Shown here: positions 38,425 to 48,062 of the stretch, in pieces
How the letters are laid out: every line of letters starts with the position of its first letter
Position numbering within the stretch: the stretch's first letter is position 1
From: Colwellia sp. 75C3
Lineage (GTDB): Bacteria > Pseudomonadota > Gammaproteobacteria > Enterobacterales > Alteromonadaceae
Length of the DNA stretch: 64,000 nt
Assembly: GCF_002836255.1 (NCBI RefSeq)
Contig: NZ_PJAU01000033.1
Span: 620,001-684,000 of the forward strand
Direction of reading: 5' to 3'
The notes under the pieces: generated by a model
Databases searched by the model: none
What the model saw: only the letters and a program-made list of their open reading frames with translations
What the model was told of the DNA's origin: nothing
Made by a program: the position numbers and the translations under genes

Positions 38425-39147
38425 ATGGCTATTAATACTTCACGCTTAGATCGTTTGATTAGTGAACTATGTCAAATTAACAAAAAAAAAGTACGTTTGA
38501 TTCTGGCGCAGCGGCGGATAACTGTTGATGGTGTAATCGCAGTTGATATTGATCAGATCGTTGACCAGTTTTCTCGTGTTGTTATGGACGACGAGGTACT
38601 GCAAGAAAATCAGCCACATTATATTATGCTGAATAAACCTATTGGCGTGGTTTGTGCGACCAAAGATGACAAACATAAAACGGTGATTGATTTACTCACT
38701 GGACAGTTTGACCAAGAAACTAGAGATAGTTTACATATTGTTGGACGACTTGATTTAAATACTTCAGGGCTGGTGTTACTCACCAATGATAGTCGGTGGT
38801 CTGAACGGCTAACATCACCTGAACATAAAGTATCAAAGTGCTATCAAGTGACGCTAGAAAACCCTTTAACAACAGAATATATAGATGCTTTTGCTCAAGG
38901 TATGTATTTTCCTTATGAAAAAATAACGACGAAACCAGCAATATTACGCATTGTTTCTACTTTTGAGGCTCAAGTCATCTTAACTGAAGGGCGTTACCAT
39001 CAAATAAAGCGTATGTTTGGTCGTTTTCGTAACCCTGTGATTGGTTTACATCGTCACTCAATAGGGCAATTAACGTTAGATGAGACGCTTAAATGTGGTG
39101 AAAGCAGGCTTTTAAATGTATCTGAAGTGATTGATATAGGTAATTAA
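38425..39147 (+). CDS. rsuA: 16S rRNA pseudouridine(516) synthase RsuA
   Basis: RsuA converts U516 of 16S rRNA to pseudouridine. The 240-residue protein has an N-terminal S4 RNA-binding domain (about 1-60), then HYIMLNKPIGVVCATKDD. The catalytic loop is GRLDLNTSGLVLLTND with the catalytic aspartate, followed by EGRYHQIKRMF. The close match in order and spacing to E. coli RsuA, including the LHRHSIGQLTLD end, favours RsuA over RluE or RluB. Confidence 0.88.
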   Translation: MAINTSRLDRLISELCQINKKKVRLILAQRRITVDGVIAVDIDQIVDQFSRVVMDDEVLQENQPHYIMLNKPIGVVCATKDDKHKTVIDLLTGQFDQETRDSLHIVGRLDLNTSGLVLLTNDSRWSERLTSPEHKVSKCYQVTLENPLTTEYIDAFAQGMYFPYEKITTKPAILRIVSTFEAQVILTEGRYHQIKRMFGRFRNPVIGLHRHSIGQLTLDETLKCGESRLLNVSEVIDIGN

Positions 39148-39302
39148 TGTAAGTGATTAAAAAACAATCGAAAAAAACTGTTTTTTGTACTAACAAATTG
39201 ATATTACTAAGAACAATTTAGGTACTCGCAATTTAGTGCTGCTTGGGTATAATGGTTTGCAGTAATAAGTTGTTTCTCAATGTAAATGGAATAGTTAACT
39301 AA

Positions 39303-39602
39303 ATGAATAAATCAATACTTTTATCACTTTCAGTCGTCACACTTTTAGCCAGTTGTTCAAGTGTTGAAAATTCTTGTGAGGATGTCACCTTAGCCTCTGA
39401 GCAAATTCAAGAGTGCCAGACGCTACATAAACAAATTATTAATGCTAAAAGTGTGATTATCCGTACAGAATTAGACCGTCGTTATCAACAAGACTGTGTC
39501 GAAATACGTTATTACCGCGATGAAAAACAAGCAGCGATCTGTGGTAATAAACATAAGATTAAAGAAGTTATAAAGTCGGTTGAAGCCGAATCTAAGCAAT
39601 AA
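39303..39602 (+). CDS. small lipoprotein of unknown function
   Basis: A 99-residue protein with a signal peptide and lipobox LLASC (C18), hence a predicted lipoprotein. The mature part has four further cysteines and is predicted helical (EQIQECQTLHKQIINAK; IRTELDRRYQQDC). I do not recognise a family. It ends 13 bases before the GGDEF/EAL gene and is probably co-transcribed, which hints at, but does not show, an envelope signal linked to cyclic-di-GMP turnover. Confidence 0.7.
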   Translation: MNKSILLSLSVVTLLASCSSVENSCEDVTLASEQIQECQTLHKQIINAKSVIIRTELDRRYQQDCVEIRYYRDEKQAAICGNKHKIKEVIKSVEAESKQ

Positions 39603-39615
39603 ATAATTAAACGGT

Positions 39616-42231
39616 ATGATAACTTTGGAATCTGATAATCAAAAGGCTAACACTCTAAAAGGCCAAAAAAAGCATATACCTACCAATGAGGTAAGTGTTG
39701 CTGAGTTGACAGAGGAAATCGATTTTCTTGCACAGAAAAATACTGATTTACAGGCACGTTATACCGCATTATTTAAACTCAACCAGCTATCTCAAGAATG
39801 TAATGAGCTTGATAGCTTTTATCCGCAGGTCCATAAAACTATTGCTTCGTTAATGACTGCGGAAAATTTCTTCATTGTTCTTTATGATCAAACGTTTGAA
39901 ACCTTAGAGTTTGTTTATTTTATTGATGAAAAAGATGAAAAGCCGTCCGGCATCATCGATTATCAAGATTACGAAGGCTCATTTACCAACTTAGTCATTG
40001 AATCAAAGCAACCTTTACTCTTAACACCAGAATTAGAAAAACAGCTTTTTGATAATTATAAAATCAAACAGTTTGGTGCCCGAGGCACTGACTGGCTAGG
40101 CGTGCCCTTACTGCAAAATGGGCTAGTGATCGGTATTATTACCATACAAAGTTATGATGAAAAAATTCGTTATAATGAAAATGATTTGAACCTACTGACC
40201 TTTGCCGCTCAGCATATTGTTGGTGCCATGGTGCGCTTACAAGATCAGCAACGTTTGAAAAATGCCGTTAATGCGCGTACTAAAGAGTTGATGGCGCAAA
40301 TTCGTGAACGAGAAAAGTCTGAGTTATTACAAGAGTCTTTATATCGAATATCCGAATTGACCATGGATGTCGAGCTAGATATAGACACCTTCTATAGTAA
40401 AGTGCATAACATTATTGGTCAGCTGATCAATGCAAAGAACTTTTTTATTGCCAAGTATGAACAAGTAAGCAACACCTTAAATTTTTCCTATTATGTCGAT
40501 GAACATTCGTCTGATTTAGTGACTGATTTACAGCCAAAAAATCTGTCCAATCTTTATTCAGAGTTAGTATTGCGACGTCGTGAAACTGTCTTACTTAGCT
40601 ATCAAGAAATGATGAGTTTACATCTTGAAGGTGAAACGAGAAAACCACAAGACGACATACATTCTTGGTTAGGCGTACCATTGATTTACTCAGGCCAATT
40701 ACTGGGCGTTATGGTTTTACAGAGTTATCATTATAAAACCACTTATAATCAACAAGACGCAGAGTTGCTTAACTTTGTTTCTAACCATGTTTCGGCTGCG
40801 ATTAAACGTAGAGAGCTGGCTGACTTTGAACGACGAAGTCATGAGTTATTAGAGCAACAGGTTAAGTTACGAACACTGGCTCTTGAAGATGAGATTACCC
40901 ATCGTAAACAAGCAGAGAAATTATTACAGCACACAGCAGCCCACGACAGTCTAACAGGGTTACCTAACAGAACTGTATTTCTTGATTTGCTCAATCATGC
41001 GATTGCCTGCGATAAACGTAAAGATGACTTCTCATTTGCGGTATTATTTTTAGACTTAGACCGCTTTAAAGTAGTTAATGATAGTTTAGGGCACCATGCG
41101 GGCGATGTATTATTGAAAATAATTGCCCGAGAATTATTATCAATTGTTCGCAATAAAGATACCGTTGCTCGCTTAGGTGGTGATGAGTTTGTTATTTTAA
41201 TTGAAGATTTAGCTTCAAATGATGAAGCTTTTGAAGTTGCGCAGCGAATCACTGAATTTCTCGAGCAACCTTTTACTATTGATAACCAATTAGTGTATAC
41301 CGGTACAAGTATTGGTATTTCATTTAGTAATCAACGCTATGATGATGCTAATACTATGCTCAGAGATGCTGATACAGCAATGTACCATGCCAAAGACAAT
41401 GGTAGAGGGCGTTATGAAGTTTTTGACGATAGTATGCATCAGAAGGTACAAAATGCGTTAAGTCTTGAAGCTGATATTCGAGAGGCGATTGGTTGGCAGG
41501 AGTTTATTCCTTATTTCCAACCAATCCTTAAGCTGGATAACCAAGAGCTTAGAGGTTTTGAAGCCCTCGCTCGCTGGAAAAGTACCAAGCGTGGTTTTGT
41601 CTATCCGAATGACTTCATTCCGCTGGCTGAAGACACAGGCTTAATACAAGAAATTGATATGCAGATTATTGAGAAATCTTGTCAGCAGTTGAAAATTTGG
41701 CAAAACGAATTAGGCTGTGATGACCTTTATATCAGCTGTAATTTATTCTCCAAACAATTTTTTAGTACCACTTTACCGCAAGACATTGAAAAGATTTTAA
41801 CAGATACTGGTTTAGCGCCTCATAACCTTCGGGTTGAGTTGACTGAACGCGCCTTGTTAGAAAACGCCGATATCGTGCTGACTAATATGCAAGCCTTGAA
41901 AAAAATGGGTGTTAAAATACTACTAGATGACTTTGGTACGGGTTACTCAAGTTTAGGTTACTTACATCGATTCCCCATTGATGTACTAAAAATAGATCGC
42001 TCTTTTATCAGTAATGTTCACGAACATGACAACCATAGGGCTATTATTAGGACTATTGTTGATTTAGCTAATAACTTACAAATGTCTACCGTTGGAGAAG
42101 GCATTGAGAATTTAGCCGATGCTGAGTTGTTACAACAAATGGACTGCGTATACGGGCAGGGCTATTACTTTGCCAAGCCTATGTCGTCTCAAGATACAAC
42201 AGACTATATTATTGAACAAATAAATAAGTAA
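39616..42231 (+). CDS. GAF-GAF-GGDEF-EAL cyclic-di-GMP signalling protein
   Basis: An 871-residue cytoplasmic protein. A short coiled coil (about 30-55) is followed by a GAF domain (about 60-205), a linker helix, a second GAF domain (about 235-390) and another coiled coil. A GGDEF domain (about 430-590, intact GGDEF at 521-525) and an EAL domain (about 610-865, EAL at 649-651, DDFGTGYSSL present) complete it. Both catalytic motifs are intact, so it may make and degrade cyclic di-GMP, with GAF ligands deciding. The two GAF domains are alike (ENFFI / KNFFI, WLGVPL in both), which suggests internal duplication. Confidence 0.93.
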   Translation: MITLESDNQKANTLKGQKKHIPTNEVSVAELTEEIDFLAQKNTDLQARYTALFKLNQLSQECNELDSFYPQVHKTIASLMTAENFFIVLYDQTFETLEFVYFIDEKDEKPSGIIDYQDYEGSFTNLVIESKQPLLLTPELEKQLFDNYKIKQFGARGTDWLGVPLLQNGLVIGIITIQSYDEKIRYNENDLNLLTFAAQHIVGAMVRLQDQQRLKNAVNARTKELMAQIREREKSELLQESLYRISELTMDVELDIDTFYSKVHNIIGQLINAKNFFIAKYEQVSNTLNFSYYVDEHSSDLVTDLQPKNLSNLYSELVLRRRETVLLSYQEMMSLHLEGETRKPQDDIHSWLGVPLIYSGQLLGVMVLQSYHYKTTYNQQDAELLNFVSNHVSAAIKRRELADFERRSHELLEQQVKLRTLALEDEITHRKQAEKLLQHTAAHDSLTGLPNRTVFLDLLNHAIACDKRKDDFSFAVLFLDLDRFKVVNDSLGHHAGDVLLKIIARELLSIVRNKDTVARLGGDEFVILIEDLASNDEAFEVAQRITEFLEQPFTIDNQLVYTGTSIGISFSNQRYDDANTMLRDADTAMYHAKDNGRGRYEVFDDSMHQKVQNALSLEADIREAIGWQEFIPYFQPILKLDNQELRGFEALARWKSTKRGFVYPNDFIPLAEDTGLIQEIDMQIIEKSCQQLKIWQNELGCDDLYISCNLFSKQFFSTTLPQDIEKILTDTGLAPHNLRVELTERALLENADIVLTNMQALKKMGVKILLDDFGTGYSSLGYLHRFPIDVLKIDRSFISNVHEHDNHRAIIRTIVDLANNLQMSTVGEGIENLADAELLQQMDCVYGQGYYFAKPMSSQDTTDYIIEQINK

Positions 42232-42474
42232 TTACCTTGCCTAGCTATAGATAAGCCATTAAAAAACCAATATACAGTATATTATACTGACTTATTGGCT
42301 TTCTTCCGTATAAAAAACAATAAAAACCCAAAAATAACCAACACATTCTGTGGTTGTTCTCTTAGAATGCGCTTATAAATTTCATACTGTCATTTGCTAA
42401 TAAAATTACTATTTATAGCGAATAATACTATAACTAAAGCAGGAAACAACCTGCTTGCATTTGAGGATATAGCC

Positions 42475-45400
42475 ATGCTCTTTACTGGTTCATTAGTTAC
42501 AGATTGCCCGATCAGACAAAAAATTCGTGAATTCTACCGTATTGACGAAAATGTTGCCGTTGACCACATATTACCTGCTGCGGAAGTAAACGTAAGTGCA
42601 CGAAGTCGTGCCTGGGATCGAGCTCGTAAGATGGTATTACAAATTCGTCAAGACCAAGAAGGTAATGGCGCTATTGACTCACTACTTAATGAATATTCAC
42701 TTTCTTCTGAAGAAGGTGTGGTATTGATGTGTTTAGCTGAAGCGTTATTGCGTGTGCCAGATAAACATACTCAAGATGAGCTTATTCGCGACAAAATATC
42801 TCAAGGTAAGTGGAGCTCGCATTTAGGTGCAAGTGACTCTATTTTTGTTAATGCCTCTTCATGGGGATTATTACTTACCGGCTCTATGGTTAATTACGCT
42901 GATAAACGTAAAAAAGAGCAATTCGGCTTATTGAAAAAAACGGTTGGTCGCTTAGGCGAGCCCGTTATCCGTAAATCAATGAACTACGCCATGAAAGTGA
43001 TGGGCAAGCAGTTCGTTATGGGTGAAACCATCAAAGCCGCTACTGAACGTGCAGCGACTAAAGAGCAGCAAGGTTATGTGTACTCTTACGACATGTTAGG
43101 TGAAGGTGCACGTACTATGGCTGATGCCGATATGTACCTTAAAGCCTATGAAAATGCTATTACCGCTATCGGTGAAGTTGCTGTCGCTTCGGGTAAAAAT
43201 GACCCGCGCAAAGTACCTGGTATTTCAATTAAGTTGTCTGCTATTCATCCTCGTTATGAGTTCTCTCATCAAGGTCGTGTAATGGCAGAAATAGTACCTA
43301 AATTAAAGGCACTATGTTTACAGGCTAAGCAATACAATATTGGCTTAACGGTTGATGCAGAAGAGTCTGAGCGTTTAGATATCTCACTAGATATTATTGA
43401 AGCGGTATTTACTGATACTGAGCTTGGTGATTGGCAAGGTTTTGGTATAGCGCTGCAAGCTTACCAAAAACGCGCCATTCATGTCGTTGATTGGTTGCGT
43501 GATCTAACATTGCGTACTGAACGAAAAATGATGGTACGTTTGGTTAAAGGCGCTTATTGGGACACAGAAATTAAAAATGCTCAAAAAGATGGCTTAAGTC
43601 ATTTTCCTGTGTTTACCCGTAAGTCATCTACTGATGTGTCTTATCATGCTTGTGCAAATAAGTTATTAGAATATCGCGATACTATCTATCCACAATTTGC
43701 TACGCATAATGCTTATACGGCAGCCACTATTGTAGAGCTAGCAGGTGATGATAAAGCGGGTTTTGAATTCCAATGTTTACATGGCATGGGTGATTCTTTA
43801 TATGACCAGATTGTTAAAGATGAAAGTATTCAATGTCGCATTTATGCACCAGTAGGTCATCATGAAGATTTACTTGCCTATTTAGTACGTCGTTTATTAG
43901 AAAATGGTGCTAACTCTTCATTTGTTAATGCCATTGTTGATGAATCACAGCCTGTTGAGTCATTACTAGAAGATCCGGTAGAAAAAACTCAACGCCTTAA
44001 GCTTAAGTACAATAATCAAATCATCAAACCTATTGATCTGTACCAAGGTGAAGGTGAGAAAGGGCGTGATAACTCTAAAGGTCTAGATTTAACTGATGTT
44101 AATGAAATTACACCATTAAAAACATCTTTAGATACTTGGTTTGTTGATCATTTATTAAATAAAAATGATGTGCCTGAAGGGGCTAACGCGGTAATGAACC
44201 CGGCGAATCGAAGTGAAATTATCGGTTACCATCGACATGCTAGTAAAGATGATATGTTGGCGATGATTGATAATGCTGAAGTAGCTTTTACTACGTGGTC
44301 GAAAACCCCCGTAGCAGAGCGTGCAGCATTACTTTGTCGTATCGGTGATATTTTAGAACGCCATATGGATGAGCTTATTGCGCTTTGTATCAAAGAAGCC
44401 GGTAAAGTTGCCCAAGATGGTATCGATGAAGTGCGTGAAGCGGTAGATTTCTGTCGTTATTATGCTGCTCGTGCTATCGAATTAAGTGAAGATGACAGAC
44501 TTGAAGCACGTGGTGTGGTGTTATGTATTAGCCCATGGAACTTTCCGCTTGCTATATTCTTAGGTCAAGTTGCTGCGGCAATTGCTACCGGTAATACGGT
44601 ATTAGCAAAACCAGCAGAACAAACCGGCTTAATTGCCCTGCGTGCTATTGAGTTGATGAAATCAGTAGGCTTACCTCAAAACGTAGTACAAGCCGTTATT
44701 GCACGCGGTAGTGCGGTAGGTAGTACCATTATTCCTGATTGCCGTATTCAAACGGTAATGTTTACCGGTTCAACCGAAACAGGCACACATATTTCACAAA
44801 CCCTAGCCGAGCGTGGCGGCGATCAAGTACCATTCATCGCTGAAACGGGTGGTCAAAACTGTATGATTGTTGACTCAACGGCGTTGCCTGAACAAGTAGT
44901 TGATGATGTTATCTCATCGGGTTTCCAAAGTGCTGGTCAACGTTGTTCTGCTATGCGTGTACTCTTTTTACAAGAAGATATTGCAGATAATGTTATTGCT
45001 ATGCTGCAAGGTGCATTGGCTGAATTGCATGTGGGTAATCCTGCAAAATTAAGTACCGATATTGGTCCTGTTATCGACCAAAAAGCACTTGATGCTTTAA
45101 ATGCACATAGCGATTATATGAAATCACATGGCAAGTTATTATACCAATGTGAATTTTCTGACGATGTGGTAGATGAAGATGGTCATTTTTTCTTTGCACC
45201 TCGTTTGTATGAAATTGATGATATTAACGTATTACAAAAAGAAGTATTCGGTCCTTGCGTGCACATTGTTCGCTTTAAAGGTGATGAAATAGAAAGTGTT
45301 GTTGATAAAATTAACGGTACTGGTTTTGGTTTAACTATGGGTATTCATACTCGTATAGAACATCGAGCTTATGAGTTAGCAAGATTGTCACGCGCAGGTA

Positions 45401-46302
45401 ATATTTATATTAACCGTAATATGATTGGCGCTATTGTTGGTGTTCAGCCCTTTGGTGGTCGAGGTCTTTCAGGAACAGGCCCTAAAGCCGGTGGTCCAAA
45501 CTACTTAACGCGTTTAGTGAAAGAAAAATCTACACCTGATGAAGATAAATTCAATGCTACACCAGAAAAGTTAGCTACCTTAACAGGTAACGCAGCAGAT
45601 AAGCATGAAGCAACACGCATCATGGATAAAGCACATTGGGCAGAAAAAGACTGGCGTTTAACAGAATTAAATACCCGTATTTCTTGTGTTCGTCAGTTAC
45701 TGGCTAAAATTGCTCATGTTGGTATTGTTGAAGATTTAGCTGACGATTTAAATGTAACATTAGCCGCGGCACGTTCGCAGCTTATTGATATTGAAAAGCG
45801 TTTGAAAAAACCACAACAATTACCTGGTCCAACGGGTGAATCAAATATTATTTATTTGGAGAATCGCGGTAATATCATTTGTTATGCAGATGAAAATGTA
45901 AGTTTCCATTTCTGGGTACAGTCAATTGTAACCGCGCTTGCTACAGGTAATACTGTTATTGCCGTTGTGTCTGATTTATTTTATCAAGAATCATTGGTAT
46001 TTAAAGATAAGTTTGTTGCCACAGGCGCAGATAAAGATGTTTTTCAAGTAGCGAGACAATGTCACTTAGAGACAATGTTAGCTCACCCAGCTTTATCTGG
46101 TGTTGTTGTAGATAGTGGTTGTGAGAGTAAGCATTATGTTAGTGATCAATTGGCACAACGTCATGGCGCTATCTTGCCGGTAATCAGCTCTGAATATTTT
46201 GATAACATGATACAACGTTTAGTGACTGAAAAGACGGTGAGCATCGACACAACCGCTTCAGGTGGTAATACTTCACTGATGACACTAGTAGAAGAAGATT
46301 AA
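42475..46302 (+). CDS. putA: bifunctional proline dehydrogenase / P5C dehydrogenase PutA
   Basis: Oxidises proline to glutamate in two steps, passing electrons to quinone through FAD and reducing NAD. The PRODH barrel covers about residues 150-480 (VRLVKGAYWDTEIKNAQ, YATHN-type segment FATHNAYTAATI, RRLLENGANSSFV). The aldehyde dehydrogenase domain covers about 570-1040, with the general base glutamate in AETGGQN and the nucleophile cysteine in SAGQRCSA. A C-terminal ALDH-like domain follows. There is no N-terminal ribbon-helix-helix, so it is not an autorepressor. Start: ATG at 42475 with GAGGA eight bases upstream. Confidence 0.96.
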   Translation: MLFTGSLVTDCPIRQKIREFYRIDENVAVDHILPAAEVNVSARSRAWDRARKMVLQIRQDQEGNGAIDSLLNEYSLSSEEGVVLMCLAEALLRVPDKHTQDELIRDKISQGKWSSHLGASDSIFVNASSWGLLLTGSMVNYADKRKKEQFGLLKKTVGRLGEPVIRKSMNYAMKVMGKQFVMGETIKAATERAATKEQQGYVYSYDMLGEGARTMADADMYLKAYENAITAIGEVAVASGKNDPRKVPGISIKLSAIHPRYEFSHQGRVMAEIVPKLKALCLQAKQYNIGLTVDAEESERLDISLDIIEAVFTDTELGDWQGFGIALQAYQKRAIHVVDWLRDLTLRTERKMMVRLVKGAYWDTEIKNAQKDGLSHFPVFTRKSSTDVSYHACANKLLEYRDTIYPQFATHNAYTAATIVELAGDDKAGFEFQCLHGMGDSLYDQIVKDESIQCRIYAPVGHHEDLLAYLVRRLLENGANSSFVNAIVDESQPVESLLEDPVEKTQRLKLKYNNQIIKPIDLYQGEGEKGRDNSKGLDLTDVNEITPLKTSLDTWFVDHLLNKNDVPEGANAVMNPANRSEIIGYHRHASKDDMLAMIDNAEVAFTTWSKTPVAERAALLCRIGDILERHMDELIALCIKEAGKVAQDGIDEVREAVDFCRYYAARAIELSEDDRLEARGVVLCISPWNFPLAIFLGQVAAAIATGNTVLAKPAEQTGLIALRAIELMKSVGLPQNVVQAVIARGSAVGSTIIPDCRIQTVMFTGSTETGTHISQTLAERGGDQVPFIAETGGQNCMIVDSTALPEQVVDDVISSGFQSAGQRCSAMRVLFLQEDIADNVIAMLQGALAELHVGNPAKLSTDIGPVIDQKALDALNAHSDYMKSHGKLLYQCEFSDDVVDEDGHFFFAPRLYEIDDINVLQKEVFGPCVHIVRFKGDEIESVVDKINGTGFGLTMGIHTRIEHRAYELARLSRAGNIYINRNMIGAIVGVQPFGGRGLSGTGPKAGGPNYLTRLVKEKSTPDEDKFNATPEKLATLTGNAADKHEATRIMDKAHWAEKDWRLTELNTRISCVRQLLAKIAHVGIVEDLADDLNVTLAAARSQLIDIEKRLKKPQQLPGPTGESNIIYLENRGNIICYADENVSFHFWVQSIVTALATGNTVIAVVSDLFYQESLVFKDKFVATGADKDVFQVARQCHLETMLAHPALSGVVVDSGCESKHYVSDQLAQRHGAILPVISSEYFDNMIQRLVTEKTVSIDTTASGGNTSLMTLVEED

Positions 46303-46367
46303 TGTACTTGGTATAACTAGTTGAATAAGTTGTTTAGTCATTAACTAAGCAGCTTGATTAAATAAAA

Positions 46368-46408
46368 ACGCGAATGTATACCTTAAGGTAGCATTCGCGT
46401 TTTTTTTT
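46368..46408 (+). terminator. putA terminator with repeated T tracts
   Basis: ACGCGAATG and CATTCGCGT form a 9-bp stem (46368-46400) around a loop that itself contains CCTTAAGG. It is followed by three tandem copies of a 10-base T-rich unit (46401-46430). Confidence 0.9.
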
Positions 46409-46489
46409 GTTTTTTTTTGTTTTTTTTTACTATTTTTACTGCGTTTACTATGGCAGTATCCAATATCTTCCCTACTAAGTATTGTAATT

Positions 46490-46966
46490 ATGGGTAATAA
46501 CAAAACAAAACCCTTAGATCGTATTGATCTAATGATCCTTTCTACCTTACAAGCCGATGGCAGAATTTCAAATGTTGATTTGGCGCAAAAAGTAAGTCTA
46601 AGTGCTAGCCCCTGTTTAGATAGGGTAAAGCGTCTAGAAAATGAAGGCTATATTGAGCGCTATGGTGCTTTTTTAAATGCCAGAAAACTAAATTATGGTA
46701 TGAGTGCTTTTGTGCAAGTTAATTTAAGCAAAACAACTTCTGATGCTTTTAAACGATTTAATAAAGAAGTCGTCACTATAAAAGAAGTTGCCGAATGTCA
46801 TTTAGTGGCTGGTGGATATGATTATCTGCTCAAAATTCGCTTTGCGGATATTGAAAACTATCGGTTAGTGTTAGAAAAAATTGGTGGATTAACTGATATC
46901 GCGCAAACAACAACGTACATAGTAACCGAGCATATAAAGCAAGATGGTGGTGTACCGTTCAACTAA
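46490..46966 (+). CDS. Lrp/AsnC-family transcription regulator, probable proline-responsive
   Basis: A 158-residue regulator with an N-terminal helix-turn-helix (LDRIDLMILSTLQADGRISN ... LSASPCLDRVKRLE). The C-terminal RAM domain (KEVAECHLVAGGYDYLLKIR) binds amino acids and drives oligomer formation. It lies downstream of putA behind a terminator. As PutA here has no DNA-binding domain, an Lrp-type activator (PutR/BkdR-like) is a reasonable candidate regulator of putA. This is inference from position. Confidence 0.9.
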   Translation: MGNNKTKPLDRIDLMILSTLQADGRISNVDLAQKVSLSASPCLDRVKRLENEGYIERYGAFLNARKLNYGMSAFVQVNLSKTTSDAFKRFNKEVVTIKEVAECHLVAGGYDYLLKIRFADIENYRLVLEKIGGLTDIAQTTTYIVTEHIKQDGGVPFN

Positions 46967-47134
46967 TGTTCTTTTGGTAAGGTTTCAAGATAAAGCTTTT
47001 GTATTGAATAGTTTCATTAAAATTTAAATAGTATTGTTAAGCTGATAAGGTTTTGCTATATATTTAAATTATTTACATTTAATAAGCTGACTTTAAGAAA
47101 CTTACTTTTAAGGCTGCTAATTCTGAGGATAACT

Positions 47135-47977
47135 ATGAACGCACATGATTATGCATCACAAGCTAATGGCTCATTTGCTTTGCCAGATGCATGTTTTAAA
47201 GTAAAAGAATTAATGGCTGATGAAAGTTCTGAAATTTCTGATTTCGCCGGTGTTATTGGTATTGACCCTTCCATGACTTCGCGTTTGTTGCAAATAGCTA
47301 ACAGTGCTATTTATAGCTTTCCCGGAGAGATTAGTACCATTTCTCGCGCTATCACCATCATCGGAACACAAGCCATTTATAATATGATGTTGGTTGATGT
47401 CGCCGCTTCTGCTTTTAAACACTTTGAAAATCAAGCCATAGACTTAAAGCGTTTTTGGCGTATGAGTGTTTATTGTGGTCTAGCTTCTAAGAACCTCGCT
47501 ATTAGTGCTGGTATCCGTGATATAGAGCGTTTATTCGTGGCGGGTTTATTGCAAAATTTTGGTGAGTTATTAGTCGCTAAAATAAGTCCTGACGTTGCTC
47601 AGCATTGTGAAAAGTACGATAAAAGCCAGTTGCCTTGGCAGTTGCAAGAAAACACCTTAGGTTTTACCTACACGGACATTTCTGCTGATTTGTTAAAAAT
47701 CTGGCAAATACCTGAAAAAATAATATTACCTATTCGTCACTTTAATGCGGCATCATCGATAGAGATTAATAAGGATGTAAAGATCTTAAATCTCGCATCA
47801 CGATTGGCACTCATTGATAGTCACAGCGCAGAATTTACTTATGATGATGTGATTGATGAATCTTTATGTCGACCTTTAGGGTTATCAGTCGATGATTTAA
47901 CACAAGCCGCTGAATTTGCTGGGAAAGAAGCGACAAGTATTTTATCTATTATGAATCCAACACTTTTTTCTAAGTAA
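47135..47977 (+). CDS. HDOD-domain protein, paralogue 1
   Basis: A 280-residue HDOD protein. The domain is related to HD phosphohydrolases but lacks the metal-binding residues; LLQNFGELL stands in place of the usual LLHxIG. The family appears in signalling and regulatory proteins. Characteristic segments are IDPSMTSRLLQIANSAIYSF and ISRAITIIGTQAIYNMM. GAGG precedes the ATG. It is clearly paralogous to the protein at 56320-57171, with the same length and block order. Confidence 0.88.
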   Translation: MNAHDYASQANGSFALPDACFKVKELMADESSEISDFAGVIGIDPSMTSRLLQIANSAIYSFPGEISTISRAITIIGTQAIYNMMLVDVAASAFKHFENQAIDLKRFWRMSVYCGLASKNLAISAGIRDIERLFVAGLLQNFGELLVAKISPDVAQHCEKYDKSQLPWQLQENTLGFTYTDISADLLKIWQIPEKIILPIRHFNAASSIEINKDVKILNLASRLALIDSHSAEFTYDDVIDESLCRPLGLSVDDLTQAAEFAGKEATSILSIMNPTLFSK

Positions 47978-48062
47978 TTTCAGTAGGTTAATCTTATACA
48001 TTGGTTTGATTTATGACAATTAAGTTAGTTGAATTATTTTTATTTTTTGGGGGATGTAATTA

